Assembly (NCBI GenBank): GCA_963767285.1
Contig: CAVYDJ010000002.1
Coordinates: 1,116,001 to 1,180,000, forward strand
Reading direction: 5' to 3'
Origin: WHSW01 sp963767285
GTDB lineage: Bacteria; Actinomycetota; Thermoleophilia; Solirubrobacterales; 70-9
Length of the DNA stretch: 64,000 nt
Shown here: positions 50,535 through 59,532 of the stretch, piece after piece
Layout: each line of letters begins with the position of its first letter
Numbering within the stretch: the first letter of the stretch is position 1
Program-made: the position numbers and the translations under genes
The notes under the pieces: generated by a model
Databases searched by the model: none
Told to the model about the DNA's origin: nothing
What the model saw: the letters and a program-made list of their open reading frames with translations, nothing else

Positions 50535-52808
50535 ATGAGCGCAGAGGCTGAATACGGGGCCCCGATCCAGGCGGGGATGGACGAGGTCGAGCACCTGCTC
50601 GCCGACCTCAACCCCGCCCAGCGCGAGGCTGTCACGCACGGCGAGGGCCCGCTGCTGGTGCTGGCCGGAGCCGGCTCGGGCAAGACGCGCGTGCTCACCC
50701 ACCGCATCGCCTGGCTGATCGCGACCGGGCGGGCGCGGCCGATGGAGATCCTCGCGATCACCTTCACCAACAAGGCCGCGAACGAGATGCGCGAGCGGGT
50801 CGCCAGCCTGATCGGCGGCATCTCACGGGCGATGTGGGTGATGACCTTCCACTCCGCCTGCGCGCGGATCCTGCGCGCCGAGGCGCCGCGGCTGGGTTAC
50901 AAGCGCGCCTTCACGATCTACGACGAGCCCGACTCGGTGCGGATGGTCAAGCGCTGCATGGACGAGCTCGAGCTCGACACGAAGCGCTACCCGCCGCGCT
51001 CGATCAAGGCCGCGATCTCGGCCGCCAAGAACCAGCTCACCGACACGGGCGATTACGCAGCCGCGGCCGAGACCGACCGCGAGCTGGCGATCGCCGACGT
51101 CTACAACCTCTACGAGCGACGGATGGTCGAGGCGTCGGCGATGGACTTCGACGACCTCCTCGTCCGGACCGTCAACCTGCTCGAGCTGTTCGAGGACGTG
51201 CGCGAGAAGTACCGCCGGATCTTCCGCTGGGTGCTGGTCGACGAGTACCAGGACACCAACCGCGCCCAGTACCGGATGCTGCAGCTGCTCGCCGAGGAGC
51301 ACCGCAATTTGACCGTTGTCGGCGACGATTTCCAGGCGGTCTATTCGTTCAGGGGCGCGGACATCCGGAACATCCTCGACTTCGAAAAGGACTTCACAGA
51401 CGCAGAAACAATCCTGCTCGAGCAGAACTACCGCTCGACCCAGACGATCCTCGACGCCGCCAACGGGCTGATCGCCCACAACGTCGACCAGAAGCCGAAG
51501 CACCTGTGGACCGACGGGTTGCGGGGCGACCAGATCGTGGTCGGCGAGTTCGACGACGAGCATGCCGAGGCGCGCTACGTCGCCTCCGAGGTCAACCGGC
51601 TGGTCGAGGAGGGGATGCCCCGCGACGCGATCGCGGTCTTCTACCGGGTCAACGCCCAGAGCCGGGTGCTCGAGGACACGCTGGTGCGGTTCGAGATCCC
51701 CTACCAGGTGATCGGCGGGACGAAGTTCTACGAGCGGGCGGAGATCAAGGACGCGGTCGCCTACCTGCAGCTGCTCGCCAACCCGGCGGACGGGATCTCG
51801 TTCGCGCGGGTCGTCAACTCGCCACGCCGCGGGATCGGCCAGACGACCGAGGCCCGGATCGTCTCGCACGCGAACACGCTCGGCGTCGACGTCTGGGACG
51901 TGATGATCAACCCGACCGCGATCCCGGGTCTGGGCTCTGCGGCCGTGCGGGCGGTCGGCCGGTTCGCCGAGACGATGGCCCATCTGCGCCAACGGGCCGA
52001 GAAGCGCGGGCCCGTCGCGGAGCTGCTCGAGGCGGTTCTGCACGAGACGGGCTACATCGAGGCGCTCGAGGCGGAGCGCACGGTGGAGGCCGAGGGCCGG
52101 GTCGAGAACCTCCAGGAGCTGGTCGGGGTCGCCGGCGAGTTCGATGCCAACCGCGAGATGGAGGGCGAGTCGGAGATCTCACCGCTCGAGGAGTTCCTCG
52201 CTCAGATCTCGCTGGTCACGGTCCAGGACGACATCCGCGAGGAGGAGAGCCTGGCGACCCTGATGTCACTGCACAACGCGAAGGGGCTGGAGTACGACGC
52301 CGTCTTCGTGATCGGCTGCGAGGAGGGGGTCTTCCCGCACTCGCGCTCGCTCGAGGAGGGCAACGTCGAGGAGGAGCGCCGGCTGGCCTACGTCGGCGTT
52401 ACCCGGGCACGCCAGCGACTCTGGCTGACCTACGCGCGGCGGCGCTCGCTGCACGGCGGCGCGAGCTGGAACGTGCCGTCGCGCTTCCTCAAGGAGCTTC
52501 CCGAGGCGCTGATCGACGCACACGTCGCGACGACCCAGACGGGGTGGTCGCTGGGTGGCGACGCGCGCAGCCGGGCGACCGGGTTCGGCCGCCGCCCGTC
52601 CGGCGAAGGCTTCTCCGCCCCGGAGCGCAAGCAGCCGGCCCCGCCGCCGCAGCCGTACGCGGTCGGCGACGACGTCCTGCACGCGAGCTTCGGCGAGGGC
52701 GTGGTAACCGCGGTCGAGCCGGGCTCGGTCGTCGTCATCCGCTTCGCCAGCGACGGCACGGAGCGCAAGCTGATGGCCGACTACGCGCCGCTCAAGAAGG
52801 TCGCTTAG
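50535..52808 (+). CDS. pcrA: UvrD/PcrA-family ATP-dependent DNA helicase
   Basis: A 757-residue superfamily 1A 3'-5' helicase. All motifs are present: the Q-motif region LNPAQREAVTH, Walker A LAGAGSGKTRVL, Ia ITFTNKAANEM, Walker B VLVDEYQDTN, III VVGDDFQAVYSFRGAD, IV EQNYRST, V LMSLHNAKGLEY and VI YVGVTRARQRLWL. A C-terminal tail with a KOW/Tudor-like segment (VGDDVLHASFGEGVV), which contacts RNA polymerase in PcrA, supports that label over UvrD1 variants. Its stop overlaps the folD start by one base. Confidence 0.94.
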   Translation: MSAEAEYGAPIQAGMDEVEHLLADLNPAQREAVTHGEGPLLVLAGAGSGKTRVLTHRIAWLIATGRARPMEILAITFTNKAANEMRERVASLIGGISRAMWVMTFHSACARILRAEAPRLGYKRAFTIYDEPDSVRMVKRCMDELELDTKRYPPRSIKAAISAAKNQLTDTGDYAAAAETDRELAIADVYNLYERRMVEASAMDFDDLLVRTVNLLELFEDVREKYRRIFRWVLVDEYQDTNRAQYRMLQLLAEEHRNLTVVGDDFQAVYSFRGADIRNILDFEKDFTDAETILLEQNYRSTQTILDAANGLIAHNVDQKPKHLWTDGLRGDQIVVGEFDDEHAEARYVASEVNRLVEEGMPRDAIAVFYRVNAQSRVLEDTLVRFEIPYQVIGGTKFYERAEIKDAVAYLQLLANPADGISFARVVNSPRRGIGQTTEARIVSHANTLGVDVWDVMINPTAIPGLGSAAVRAVGRFAETMAHLRQRAEKRGPVAELLEAVLHETGYIEALEAERTVEAEGRVENLQELVGVAGEFDANREMEGESEISPLEEFLAQISLVTVQDDIREEESLATLMSLHNAKGLEYDAVFVIGCEEGVFPHSRSLEEGNVEEERRLAYVGVTRARQRLWLTYARRRSLHGGASWNVPSRFLKELPEALIDAHVATTQTGWSLGGDARSRATGFGRRPSGEGFSAPERKQPAPPPQPYAVGDDVLHASFGEGVVTAVEPGSVVVIRFASDGTERKLMADYAPLKKVA

Positions 52809-53662
52809 TGGCCGCGACGCTGATCGACGGCAAGGCGATCGCCGCAGGGGTCAAGGAACGGGTCGCGGCCGGCGTCAAGGAGTTCATCGAGGCGCGCAAC
52901 GGCGACGTGCCGGGGCTGGCGACGGTCCTGGTCGGCGACGACCCTGCCTCGCAGATCTACGTGACGAGTAAGCGCAAGCAGACCGAGGAGGTCGGCATGC
53001 GCTCGATCCACGAGCAGCTCGGCGCCGAGACACCCGAGGACGAGCTGCTCGAGCTGGTCGCGGCGCTGAACGCCGACGAGACGGTCGACGGGATCCTGGT
53101 CCAGCTCCCGCTCCCCGAGCAGATCGACCAGGACCACGTGATCGCGGCGATCGACCCGGCCAAGGACGTCGACGGGCTGTCGGCGACGAACGCCGGCCTG
53201 CTCGCCCAGGGCCGTCCGGGGCTGGTTCCCTGCACCCCGCAGGGAGTGGTCGAGCTGCTGCGCGCCTCCGGAACCGAGATCGAGGGGGCGGAGGCGGTGA
53301 TCCTCGGGCGCTCGATCCTGGTCGGCCGGCCGCTGGCCGCGCTGCTGTTGGGCGAGAACGCGACCGTCACCGTCTGTCACTCGCGCACCCGCGACCTGGC
53401 GGCGGTCTGCTCGCGGGCCGACATCCTGGTCGCCGCGGTCGGGTCGCCAGGCCTCGTGGGAGCCGAGATGGTGAAGCCGGGGGCGACCGTGATCGACGTC
53501 GGTACCAACCGCACCGACGACGGGCTGGTCGGCGATGTCGACTTCGGCGCGGTCAGCGAGGTCGCGGGGGCGATCACTCCGGTCCCTGGCGGGGTCGGCC
53601 CGATGACGATCGCGATGTTGCTCGCAAATACGCTGAGAGCGGCTTCCAGCCGTCCGGCCTAG
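52808..53662 (+). CDS. folD: Bifunctional methylenetetrahydrofolate dehydrogenase/cyclohydrolase
   Basis: A 284-residue enzyme interconverting 5,10-methylene- and 10-formyl-tetrahydrofolate with NADP. VGDDPASQIYVTSKRKQTEEVG holds the Tyr and Lys of the active site, VQLPLPEQID and VDGLSATNAG the folate site, and VILGRSILVGRPLA the NADP site. ITPVPGGVGPMTI is the C-terminal signature. The GTG at 52808 shares its G with the pcrA stop. One-carbon units for purines and formyl-Met come from this step. Confidence 0.95.
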   Translation: MAATLIDGKAIAAGVKERVAAGVKEFIEARNGDVPGLATVLVGDDPASQIYVTSKRKQTEEVGMRSIHEQLGAETPEDELLELVAALNADETVDGILVQLPLPEQIDQDHVIAAIDPAKDVDGLSATNAGLLAQGRPGLVPCTPQGVVELLRASGTEIEGAEAVILGRSILVGRPLAALLLGENATVTVCHSRTRDLAAVCSRADILVAAVGSPGLVGAEMVKPGATVIDVGTNRTDDGLVGDVDFGAVSEVAGAITPVPGGVGPMTIAMLLANTLRAASSRPA

Positions 53663-53709
53663 CGATGTAGGCTGGGCGGCGACAATCCACTCCCCCATTT
53701 AGGAGCGAT

Positions 53710-54258
53710 ATGGACGTTGACAGGCTTGGAAGAGGCGAGCAGATCGCCGGCATTTGCGCCGGGATTCTTTTCATCGTGATGTTCCTGGGGTGGTTCAAGA
53801 CCCCTGACGTGGCCGCCGGCATTCCGGGTGTGGGTACGGTCGAGACCGACTTCAGCGTGTCGTTCAGCGCCTGGGAGTCCTACGACTTCACCGATCTGAT
53901 CCTGCTGGTGACGATCGTGGTCGCCGTCGGTGGCGCAATCGCGACCCTGATGGCGCGGGACGTTGCCCTGCCGGTCGCCGCCAGCGCCATCACGGCTGGG
54001 CTCGGCATCCTCAGCTTCGTCTTCGTCGCCTTCAGCCTCATCAACCCCCCTGGACCGGGGGACGCCGATCTCGACCGCGGGATCTGGGTCTTCGTCGGGC
54101 TGTTGCTCACCGCCGGGATCGCGTACGGCGGCTGGATGTCGATGCAGGAAGAGGGGACTTCCTTCGGCGACCAGTACGACCGCACCGCTGGTGGGGGAGA
54201 CCCGCCACCCCCGCCGCCCCCCGCGGCGCCGCCGCCCGGGCCGCCGCCGGCGCAGTAA
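53710..54258 (+). CDS. Four-helix membrane protein with Pro-rich tail
   Basis: A 182-residue protein with four predicted helices (near residues 13-30, 60-80, 84-108 and 120-140) and an acidic outer loop after helix 1 (VGTVETDFSVSFSAWESYDF). The last 25 residues are a Pro/Ala tract with a PPPPPPP run. I recognise no family. It is followed by a clear terminator, so it is a single transcription unit or the end of the folD one. The Pro tail may bind partner proteins or cross the wall (inference). Confidence 0.68.
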   Translation: MDVDRLGRGEQIAGICAGILFIVMFLGWFKTPDVAAGIPGVGTVETDFSVSFSAWESYDFTDLILLVTIVVAVGGAIATLMARDVALPVAASAITAGLGILSFVFVAFSLINPPGPGDADLDRGIWVFVGLLLTAGIAYGGWMSMQEEGTSFGDQYDRTAGGGDPPPPPPPAAPPPGPPPAQ

Positions 54259-54299
54259 GACGTGACCCGGGCCTCGGGCCCGGGAGGAGAGGTGAACAC

Positions 54300-54330
54300 G
54301 ACGGCCGCCCTCGGGCGGCCGTCGGCTTTA
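54300..54330 (+). terminator. Rho-independent terminator
   Basis: GACGGCCGCC (54300-54309) and GGCGGCCGTC (54314-54323) form a perfect 10-bp stem with loop CTCG, followed by GGCTTTA. It lies 42 bases after the membrane-protein stop and separates it from the gat operon. Confidence 0.75.
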
Positions 54331-54358
54331 CCGCGACCTAGCGACCTAAGATGAGCGC

Positions 54359-54646
54359 GTGATCGATCGCGAGCAGGTACTCCACGTCGCCCGGCTGGCG
54401 CGGCTCGAGCTCTCCGACGAGGAAGTCGACCGGATGGCGGGCGAGCTCTCGGGCATCCTCGAGCACGTCGACCGGATCTCCGCGCTCGACCTCGACGACG
54501 TCGAGCCGACCACCCACGTCGTCGCCCTTCAGAACGTCCTGCGGGCCGACGAGCCCGAGGCTTGCCTGCCACGCGAGCGGGCGCTCGAGAACGCTCCCGA
54601 CCCGGCTGACGGGTTCTTCCGCGTCCCCTCGCCGCAGGCCCAGTGA
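54359..54646 (+). CDS. gatC: Asp/Glu-tRNA amidotransferase subunit C
   Basis: A 95-residue subunit that stabilises GatA on GatB. IDREQVLHVARLARLELSDEEV and the later VEPTTHV segment are the conserved parts; DGFFRVP ends the chain as usual. GTG start. The stop overlaps the gatA start as GTGA. Order gatC-gatA-zincin-gatB. Confidence 0.94.
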   Translation: MIDREQVLHVARLARLELSDEEVDRMAGELSGILEHVDRISALDLDDVEPTTHVVALQNVLRADEPEACLPRERALENAPDPADGFFRVPSPQAQ

Positions 54647-56076
54647 CCGAGGACCTGCTCGAGTTCAGCGCGGCCGAGGCGATCGGCCGGATCGAGGCCG
54701 GCGAGCTCTCGTCGGACGAGTACTTCGACGCCTACGCCGCGGCCGCCGCCGGCGACGAGCTGAACGCCTATCTGTGGCGCGCCGGCCCTGGAAGCGGCGG
54801 CAGCGGGGGAGAGCCCCTGCGCGGGGCGCCGGTTGCGGTCAAGGACCTGTTCTGCACCGAGGGGATCGAGACCACCGCCGGCTCGCGGATCCTCGAGGGC
54901 TATCGGCCGCCGTACACGGCGACGGCCGTTCGCAGGCTGGGCGACGCGGGAGCGCGCCTGCTCGGCAAGACGAACATGGACGAGTTCGCGATGGGCTCGT
55001 CGAACGAGAACTCGGGCTACGGCCCGGTCCGCAATCCGTGGGACGAGACCCGGGTCCCCGGCGGCTCGTCCGGCGGCTCGGCGGCCGCGGTGGCCGGCCG
55101 CCTCGCCCCGTGGGCCATCGGCACCGACACGGGCGGCTCGATCCGCCAGCCGGCCGCGCTGTGCGGGATCGTCGGGCTGAAGCCGACCTACGGGGCGATC
55201 TCGCGCTACGGGATGGTCGCCTTCGCGTCGTCGCTCGACCAGTGCGGGCCGCTGACCCGGACCGTGACCGACGCGGCGCTGCTGCTCCGGGCGATGGAGG
55301 GCCGCGACCCGCGCGACTCGACCTCGGTCGGGATCGAGGGCGGGGTGGAGCTGCCGTCCCGCGCCGACCTGAGCGGCCTGCGATTCGGCGTCGCACGCGA
55401 CTTCTCCCACCATGCCGAGGGCGTCGAGCCCGGCGTCGCCGAGGCGTTCGAGCGCTCGCTGGCGCTGATCGAGAGCCTCGGCGGCCGGCTCGAGGAGATC
55501 ACGCTGCCGAACGCCGAGCACGGGATCTCCGCCTACTACGTGATCGCGCCCGCGGAGGCGTCGTCGAATCTGCAGCGCTACGACGGCGTCCGCTACGGGA
55601 TCCGCGAGACCGACGGCGGCCTCGACGGCATGTACGAGCGCACCCGCGCCCGAGGCTTCGGCGCCGAGGTCAAGCGGCGGATCATGCTCGGCACCTACGC
55701 GCTGTCGTCCGGCTATTACGACGCGTACTACGGCCGGGCGCAGAAGGTCCGGACCAGGATCGCCGAGGACTTCGCGACGGCGTTCGAGTCGGTCGACCTG
55801 GTGGTCACCCCGACCTCGCCCTCGGTCGCGTTCGAGCTCGGCGCCCGGACCACCGACCCGCTCGCGATGTACCTCTCCGACTACTTCACGGTGCCGATGT
55901 CGCTCGCCGGGATCCCGGCGATCTCGATCCCCGCCGGGCTGGCGGCGCCGCCCGGGGGTGGCAAGGACCTGCCGGTCGGCCTGCAGCTGGCCGCCCCCGC
56001 CTTCCGGGAGTCCCTGCTGCTCGATGCGGCTCACGCGCTCGAGGGCGAGATTGCGTTCGACGGGAGGCCGCGATGA
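54643..56076 (+). CDS. gatA: Asp/Glu-tRNA amidotransferase subunit A
   Basis: A 477-residue amidase-signature protein that frees ammonia from glutamine. The Ser-cisSer-Lys triad is visible: Lys in VAVKDLF, the Ser-rich PGGSSGGSAAAVA and the catalytic Ser in TDTGGSIRQPAALCGIVG. With GatB it turns Glu-tRNA-Gln into Gln-tRNA-Gln. GTG start overlaps gatC. The next gene, a metalloprotease, starts in the gatA stop (ATGA). Confidence 0.96.
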   Translation: MTEDLLEFSAAEAIGRIEAGELSSDEYFDAYAAAAAGDELNAYLWRAGPGSGGSGGEPLRGAPVAVKDLFCTEGIETTAGSRILEGYRPPYTATAVRRLGDAGARLLGKTNMDEFAMGSSNENSGYGPVRNPWDETRVPGGSSGGSAAAVAGRLAPWAIGTDTGGSIRQPAALCGIVGLKPTYGAISRYGMVAFASSLDQCGPLTRTVTDAALLLRAMEGRDPRDSTSVGIEGGVELPSRADLSGLRFGVARDFSHHAEGVEPGVAEAFERSLALIESLGGRLEEITLPNAEHGISAYYVIAPAEASSNLQRYDGVRYGIRETDGGLDGMYERTRARGFGAEVKRRIMLGTYALSSGYYDAYYGRAQKVRTRIAEDFATAFESVDLVVTPTSPSVAFELGARTTDPLAMYLSDYFTVPMSLAGIPAISIPAGLAAPPGGGKDLPVGLQLAAPAFRESLLLDAAHALEGEIAFDGRPR

Positions 56077-56348
56077 CGGAGGCGGAGGTGCGCGACGCGG
56101 CGATCGAGGCGCTCGACGAGCTGCCGCCGTGGGTGCGCGAGGAGCTCGGGGAGGTCGCGGTGATCGTCGAGGAGTCTCACCCGGACGATCTGATGGGGAT
56201 CTACGACCCGGTCGGCGGCCTGCAGCGCGTCGTCGTCTTCCGCGCCGCGAACCCGAACGCCGAGGAGGTCAAGAAGACGGTCTGGCACGAGATCGGCCAC
56301 CACTTCGGGATGGGCGAGGACCAACTCGACGGGCTCGGATACGCATGA
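56073..56348 (+). CDS. Minimal zincin-like metallopeptidase (PF06262 type) inside the gat operon
   Basis: A 91-residue protein with WHEIGHHFGM, i.e. the zinc site HExxHxxG of minimal gluzincins, near residue 75. RAANPNAEEVKKTV precedes it. It is shorter than most peptidases of this type but has the complete motif. It overlaps gatA and gatB by 4 bases on each side (ATGA at both), so its ratio to the amidotransferase subunits is fixed by coupling. A role in the amidotransferase complex or in protein quality control is inference only. Confidence 0.82.
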   Translation: MTEAEVRDAAIEALDELPPWVREELGEVAVIVEESHPDDLMGIYDPVGGLQRVVVFRAANPNAEEVKKTVWHEIGHHFGMGEDQLDGLGYA

Positions 56349-57787
56349 CCGAATGGGAGCCGGTGATCGGGCTCGAGATCCACGTGCAGCTGAGCACGCG
56401 GACGAAGATGTTCTGCGGCTGCGAGCTCTCGTTCGGCGACGATCCGAACGTTCACACGTGCCCGATCTGCCTGGCCCACCCGGGAAGCCTGCCGGTCCCG
56501 AATCAGACGGCGATCGACTACGCGATCCGGATCGGCCTGGCGCTCGGCTGCGAGATCGCCCCGCGCTCGATCTTCCACCGCAAGAACTACTTCTATCCCG
56601 ACAATCCGAAGGCGTACCAGATCAGCCAGTTCGACTTTCCGCTGTGCACCAAGGGCCGGCTCGGCGACGTGCGTATCCACCGCGTCCACCTCGAGGAGGA
56701 CGCGGCGAAGCTGGTCCACGAATCCGCCTCGGGCCGGATCCACGACTCCGGCGTCTCGCTCGTCGACTTCAACCGCGGCGGTACGCCGCTGGTCGAGATC
56801 GTCACCGAGCCCGACCTCCATGACGCGGCCACCGCGCGGGAGTGGCTGCAGCTGCTGCGCACCACGGTCCGCCAGCTCGGCGTCTCGGACGTGAACATGG
56901 AGGAGGGGAGCCTGCGCGCCGACGCCAACGTCTCGCTGCGCCCAGCGGGCAGCGACGGGCTGGGCACGAAGACCGAGCTGAAGAACATGAACAGCTTCCG
57001 CTTCCTCGAGCGCGGGGTGGAGGCCGAGATCGCCCGCCAGGCCGAGATCCTCGACGCCGGTGGGCAGATCGAGCAGGAGACCCTGCACTTCGACCCGCAG
57101 GCCGGCAGCCTGACGCCGCTGCGCTCGAAGGAGTACTCGCACGACTACCGCTACTTCCCCGAGCCCGACCTGGTCCCGCTGGTCCCGACGGCCGAGATGA
57201 TCGACACCGCCCGCGAGGCGCTGCCCGAGCTGCCCGCCGAGCGCCGCGAGCGGTACGAGTCCGAGCTCGGGCTGGGGGAGAAGCCGGCGACGCAGCTCGC
57301 ATTCGACGCCGAGCTGGGCGCCTACTTCGAGCGCGTCGTGGCGGCGGCCGACGGCGTCAGCGCGGCGACGATCGCCAACTGGGTGACCGGCGAGCTGGTC
57401 GCGCGGATCCGCGAAGCGGGTGGCGACGGCTCCGACCTCGCGGGCTCGAAGGTGGGTCCCGAGGCGCTGGCGAAGCTGGCCGCGATGGTCGACTCCAAGC
57501 AGCTCTCGACGGGCGCGGGGCGCCAGGTGCTGGCGGCGATGGTCACCGACGGCGGCGACCCGGCCGAGATCGCCGAGCGCGAGGGGCTCGAGGCGATGGA
57601 GGACTCCGGCGAGCTCGAGGCGATCGTCGAGCGCGCGATCGAGTCCGCCCCGGACGCCGCCGAGCGCGTTCGCGGCGGCAACGAGAAGGCGATCGGCCCG
57701 CTGGTCGGCTTCGTCATGCGTGAGACCAAGGGACGAGCCGACGGGGGAGAGGTGACCCGGCTGATCCACGAGAAGCTGGGGATCTAG
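56345..57787 (+). CDS. gatB: Asp/Glu-tRNA amidotransferase subunit B
   Basis: A 480-residue subunit that phosphorylates the misacylated Glu or Asp and binds tRNA. VIGLEIHVQL opens the cradle domain; MFCGC and HTCPICLAHPGSLPV give the Cys pairs of the zinc site, and FDFPLC, EEDAAKL and DFNRGGTPLVEIVTE the active site. The C-terminal YqeY-like tail ends at VTRLIHEKLG. ATG overlaps the zincin stop. Operon end; 52 bases to the NADH dehydrogenase gene. Confidence 0.96.
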   Translation: MTEWEPVIGLEIHVQLSTRTKMFCGCELSFGDDPNVHTCPICLAHPGSLPVPNQTAIDYAIRIGLALGCEIAPRSIFHRKNYFYPDNPKAYQISQFDFPLCTKGRLGDVRIHRVHLEEDAAKLVHESASGRIHDSGVSLVDFNRGGTPLVEIVTEPDLHDAATAREWLQLLRTTVRQLGVSDVNMEEGSLRADANVSLRPAGSDGLGTKTELKNMNSFRFLERGVEAEIARQAEILDAGGQIEQETLHFDPQAGSLTPLRSKEYSHDYRYFPEPDLVPLVPTAEMIDTAREALPELPAERRERYESELGLGEKPATQLAFDAELGAYFERVVAAADGVSAATIANWVTGELVARIREAGGDGSDLAGSKVGPEALAKLAAMVDSKQLSTGAGRQVLAAMVTDGGDPAEIAEREGLEAMEDSGELEAIVERAIESAPDAAERVRGGNEKAIGPLVGFVMRETKGRADGGEVTRLIHEKLGI

Positions 57788-57801
57788 TGCGGTACGCCAC
57801 T

Positions 57802-57820
57802 TTGTAACAATTTGTTACAA
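57802..57820. promoter_or_regulatory. Perfect 19-bp palindrome upstream of the NADH dehydrogenase gene
   Basis: TTGTAACAA and TTGTTACAA flank a single T. This perfect inverted repeat in a 52-base gap ends 19 bases before the ATG, and it is AT-rich against a very GC-rich background. It looks like an operator for a dimeric repressor (Rex- or TetR-like), with control of respiration likely. Confidence 0.7.
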
Positions 57821-57839
57821 GCCGTGTCACAATGTAGGC

Positions 57840-59162
57840 ATGGCTTGGAATGTGGTGATCGCGGGCGGCGGCTTCGGTGGGTCGTCGGCCGCCCGTGAGC
57901 TCGAGCGGATCATGCCGAAGCAGTCAGCGCGGCTGATCCTCGTCAACGACGTCAACTTCATGCTCTACACGCCGTTTCTGCCCGAGGCCGCGGCCGGGAC
58001 GCTGGAGCCGCGGCACGTGGTCACGCCGCTGCGCGACATCCTGCGGCGGACGAACCTGAAGCTCGGCGCGATCTGCGGCCACGACCCCGAGGCTCGCACC
58101 GTCGAGCTGCGCACCCACGACGGCGAGTCGGAGACGATCCGCTATGACCAGTTCCTGGTCGCGGTCGGATCGGTCTCGCGGTCGCTCCCGATCCCGGGGC
58201 TCGACGAGCACGCGATCGGCTTCAAGAGCCTGGCGGACGCGATCTGGCTGCGAAACCACGTGATCGAGACCCTCGAGGAGGCGAACGCGACCGAGGACCC
58301 GCAGCGGCGCGAGGAGCTGCTCACCTACGTCTTCGTCGGCGGCGGCTACTCGGGGCTGGAGGCGCTCGCCGAGCTGCAGGACTTTGCCGCCGACGCGATG
58401 GATCGCTATCCGCGCGCGCGCCTGCACGGGATGCGCTGGATCCTGGTCGAGGCGGCCGACCACGTCCTGCCCGAGGTGCCGGCCGACCTGGCCGCCTACG
58501 CGCTGCGCGAGCTGCGCGGGCGCGGCATCGACGTCCGCCTCGGGACGCGGATCGAGGAGGCCGCCGCCGACTCGACGCTGCTCTCGACCGGCGAGCGTGT
58601 CCCGACCCGCACCCTGGTGTGGACCGCCGGCGTGAAGCCCCATCCGAGCCTGGCCTCGCTCAACCTGCCGCTCGACGACGGCGGGCGCGTCAGGGTCGAC
58701 GACCATATGCGCGTCGAGGGCCTGCACGGTGTCTGGGCGATCGGCGACTGCGCGGCCGTCCCGCACCCGGCCGGTGACGGGCGCTCCTGCCCGCCGACCG
58801 CGGCGATGGCCGTCCGCCAGGGCCCGGCGGTCGCCCACAACATCGCCGCCGAGCTCGGTGTCGCGACGCGCCCCCGGCGGTTCGGCTACCTGGGGCGCGA
58901 GGCGTTCGTCAACCTCGGCCGCTACAAGGCGGTCGGCAAGATCGGCAACCTCAAGTTCCGTGGCTTTGCCGCCTGGTGGATGGCGCGGACGTACCACATG
59001 AGCCAGATCCCGGGCCTCGTCCGCAAGATCCGCGCGATCGTCGATTGGACGGTCGGGCTGCCGTTTCGCCGCGACACCGCCGAGGTCGGCTCGATCGGCC
59101 ACCCGCGCCCGCTGCGCGCCGAGGTCTACGCGCGCGGCGGCACCCACCGGCCGCTGGACTAA
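57840..59162 (+). CDS. ndh: Type II NADH dehydrogenase (NDH-2)
   Basis: A 440-residue flavoprotein that passes electrons from NADH to quinone without pumping protons. The FAD loop VIAGGGFGGSSAARELE is at the start, the NADH loop FVGGGYSGLEALAEL near residue 165, and GVWAIGDCAAVPHPA near residue 300 closes the FAD site. A C-terminal amphipathic region (FAAWWMARTYHMSQIPG) binds the membrane surface. A sulfide:quinone oxidoreductase-like role is less likely because the Cys pair is missing. Palindrome upstream. Confidence 0.9.
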   Translation: MAWNVVIAGGGFGGSSAARELERIMPKQSARLILVNDVNFMLYTPFLPEAAAGTLEPRHVVTPLRDILRRTNLKLGAICGHDPEARTVELRTHDGESETIRYDQFLVAVGSVSRSLPIPGLDEHAIGFKSLADAIWLRNHVIETLEEANATEDPQRREELLTYVFVGGGYSGLEALAELQDFAADAMDRYPRARLHGMRWILVEAADHVLPEVPADLAAYALRELRGRGIDVRLGTRIEEAAADSTLLSTGERVPTRTLVWTAGVKPHPSLASLNLPLDDGGRVRVDDHMRVEGLHGVWAIGDCAAVPHPAGDGRSCPPTAAMAVRQGPAVAHNIAAELGVATRPRRFGYLGREAFVNLGRYKAVGKIGNLKFRGFAAWWMARTYHMSQIPGLVRKIRAIVDWTVGLPFRRDTAEVGSIGHPRPLRAEVYARGGTHRPLD

Positions 59163-59171
59163 CTTCCGGAC

Positions 59172-59474
59172 ATGGCCGGCGGCTTCTACCTCCTGATCGC
59201 GCTCACGTTCGCGTTCGCGACCGGGTTCGTCGGCCGGGCGAAGGGGAGCTCGTTCTGGATCTGGTTTGCGGTCGGGGCGATCCTGCTGATTTTCGGGTTG
59301 ATCGCAGCCGCGCTGTACCGCAACGAGAACACCGAACCCGAGCGCCGCTGCCCGCAGTGTGGCTCGGTGCACAAGATCCACGTACAGGTCTGCACCCGCT
59401 GCGGGCTCGACATGGATTTGCCCGAGCTCGAGGACGTCAGGCCGGGTCCGGCGTACAGGGCCGGACCGGGTTGA
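59172..59474 (+). CDS. Small two-helix membrane protein with C-terminal zinc ribbon
   Basis: A 100-residue protein with two helices (FYLLIALTFAFATGFVG and WIWFAVGAILLIFGLIAAAL) followed by a zinc-ribbon with CPQCGSVHKIHVQVCTRCG. This layout (membrane anchor plus zinc finger) is common in small actinobacterial membrane proteins; the function is unknown. It starts 9 bases after the dehydrogenase gene, so it may be co-expressed. Confidence 0.75.
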   Translation: MAGGFYLLIALTFAFATGFVGRAKGSSFWIWFAVGAILLIFGLIAAALYRNENTEPERRCPQCGSVHKIHVQVCTRCGLDMDLPELEDVRPGPAYRAGPG

Positions 59475-59532
59475 CGGCCCCGCTGACGAGCAAATAGGCT
59501 CGGGTCGAGGGCAGGCGACGATTGGAGAGGCG

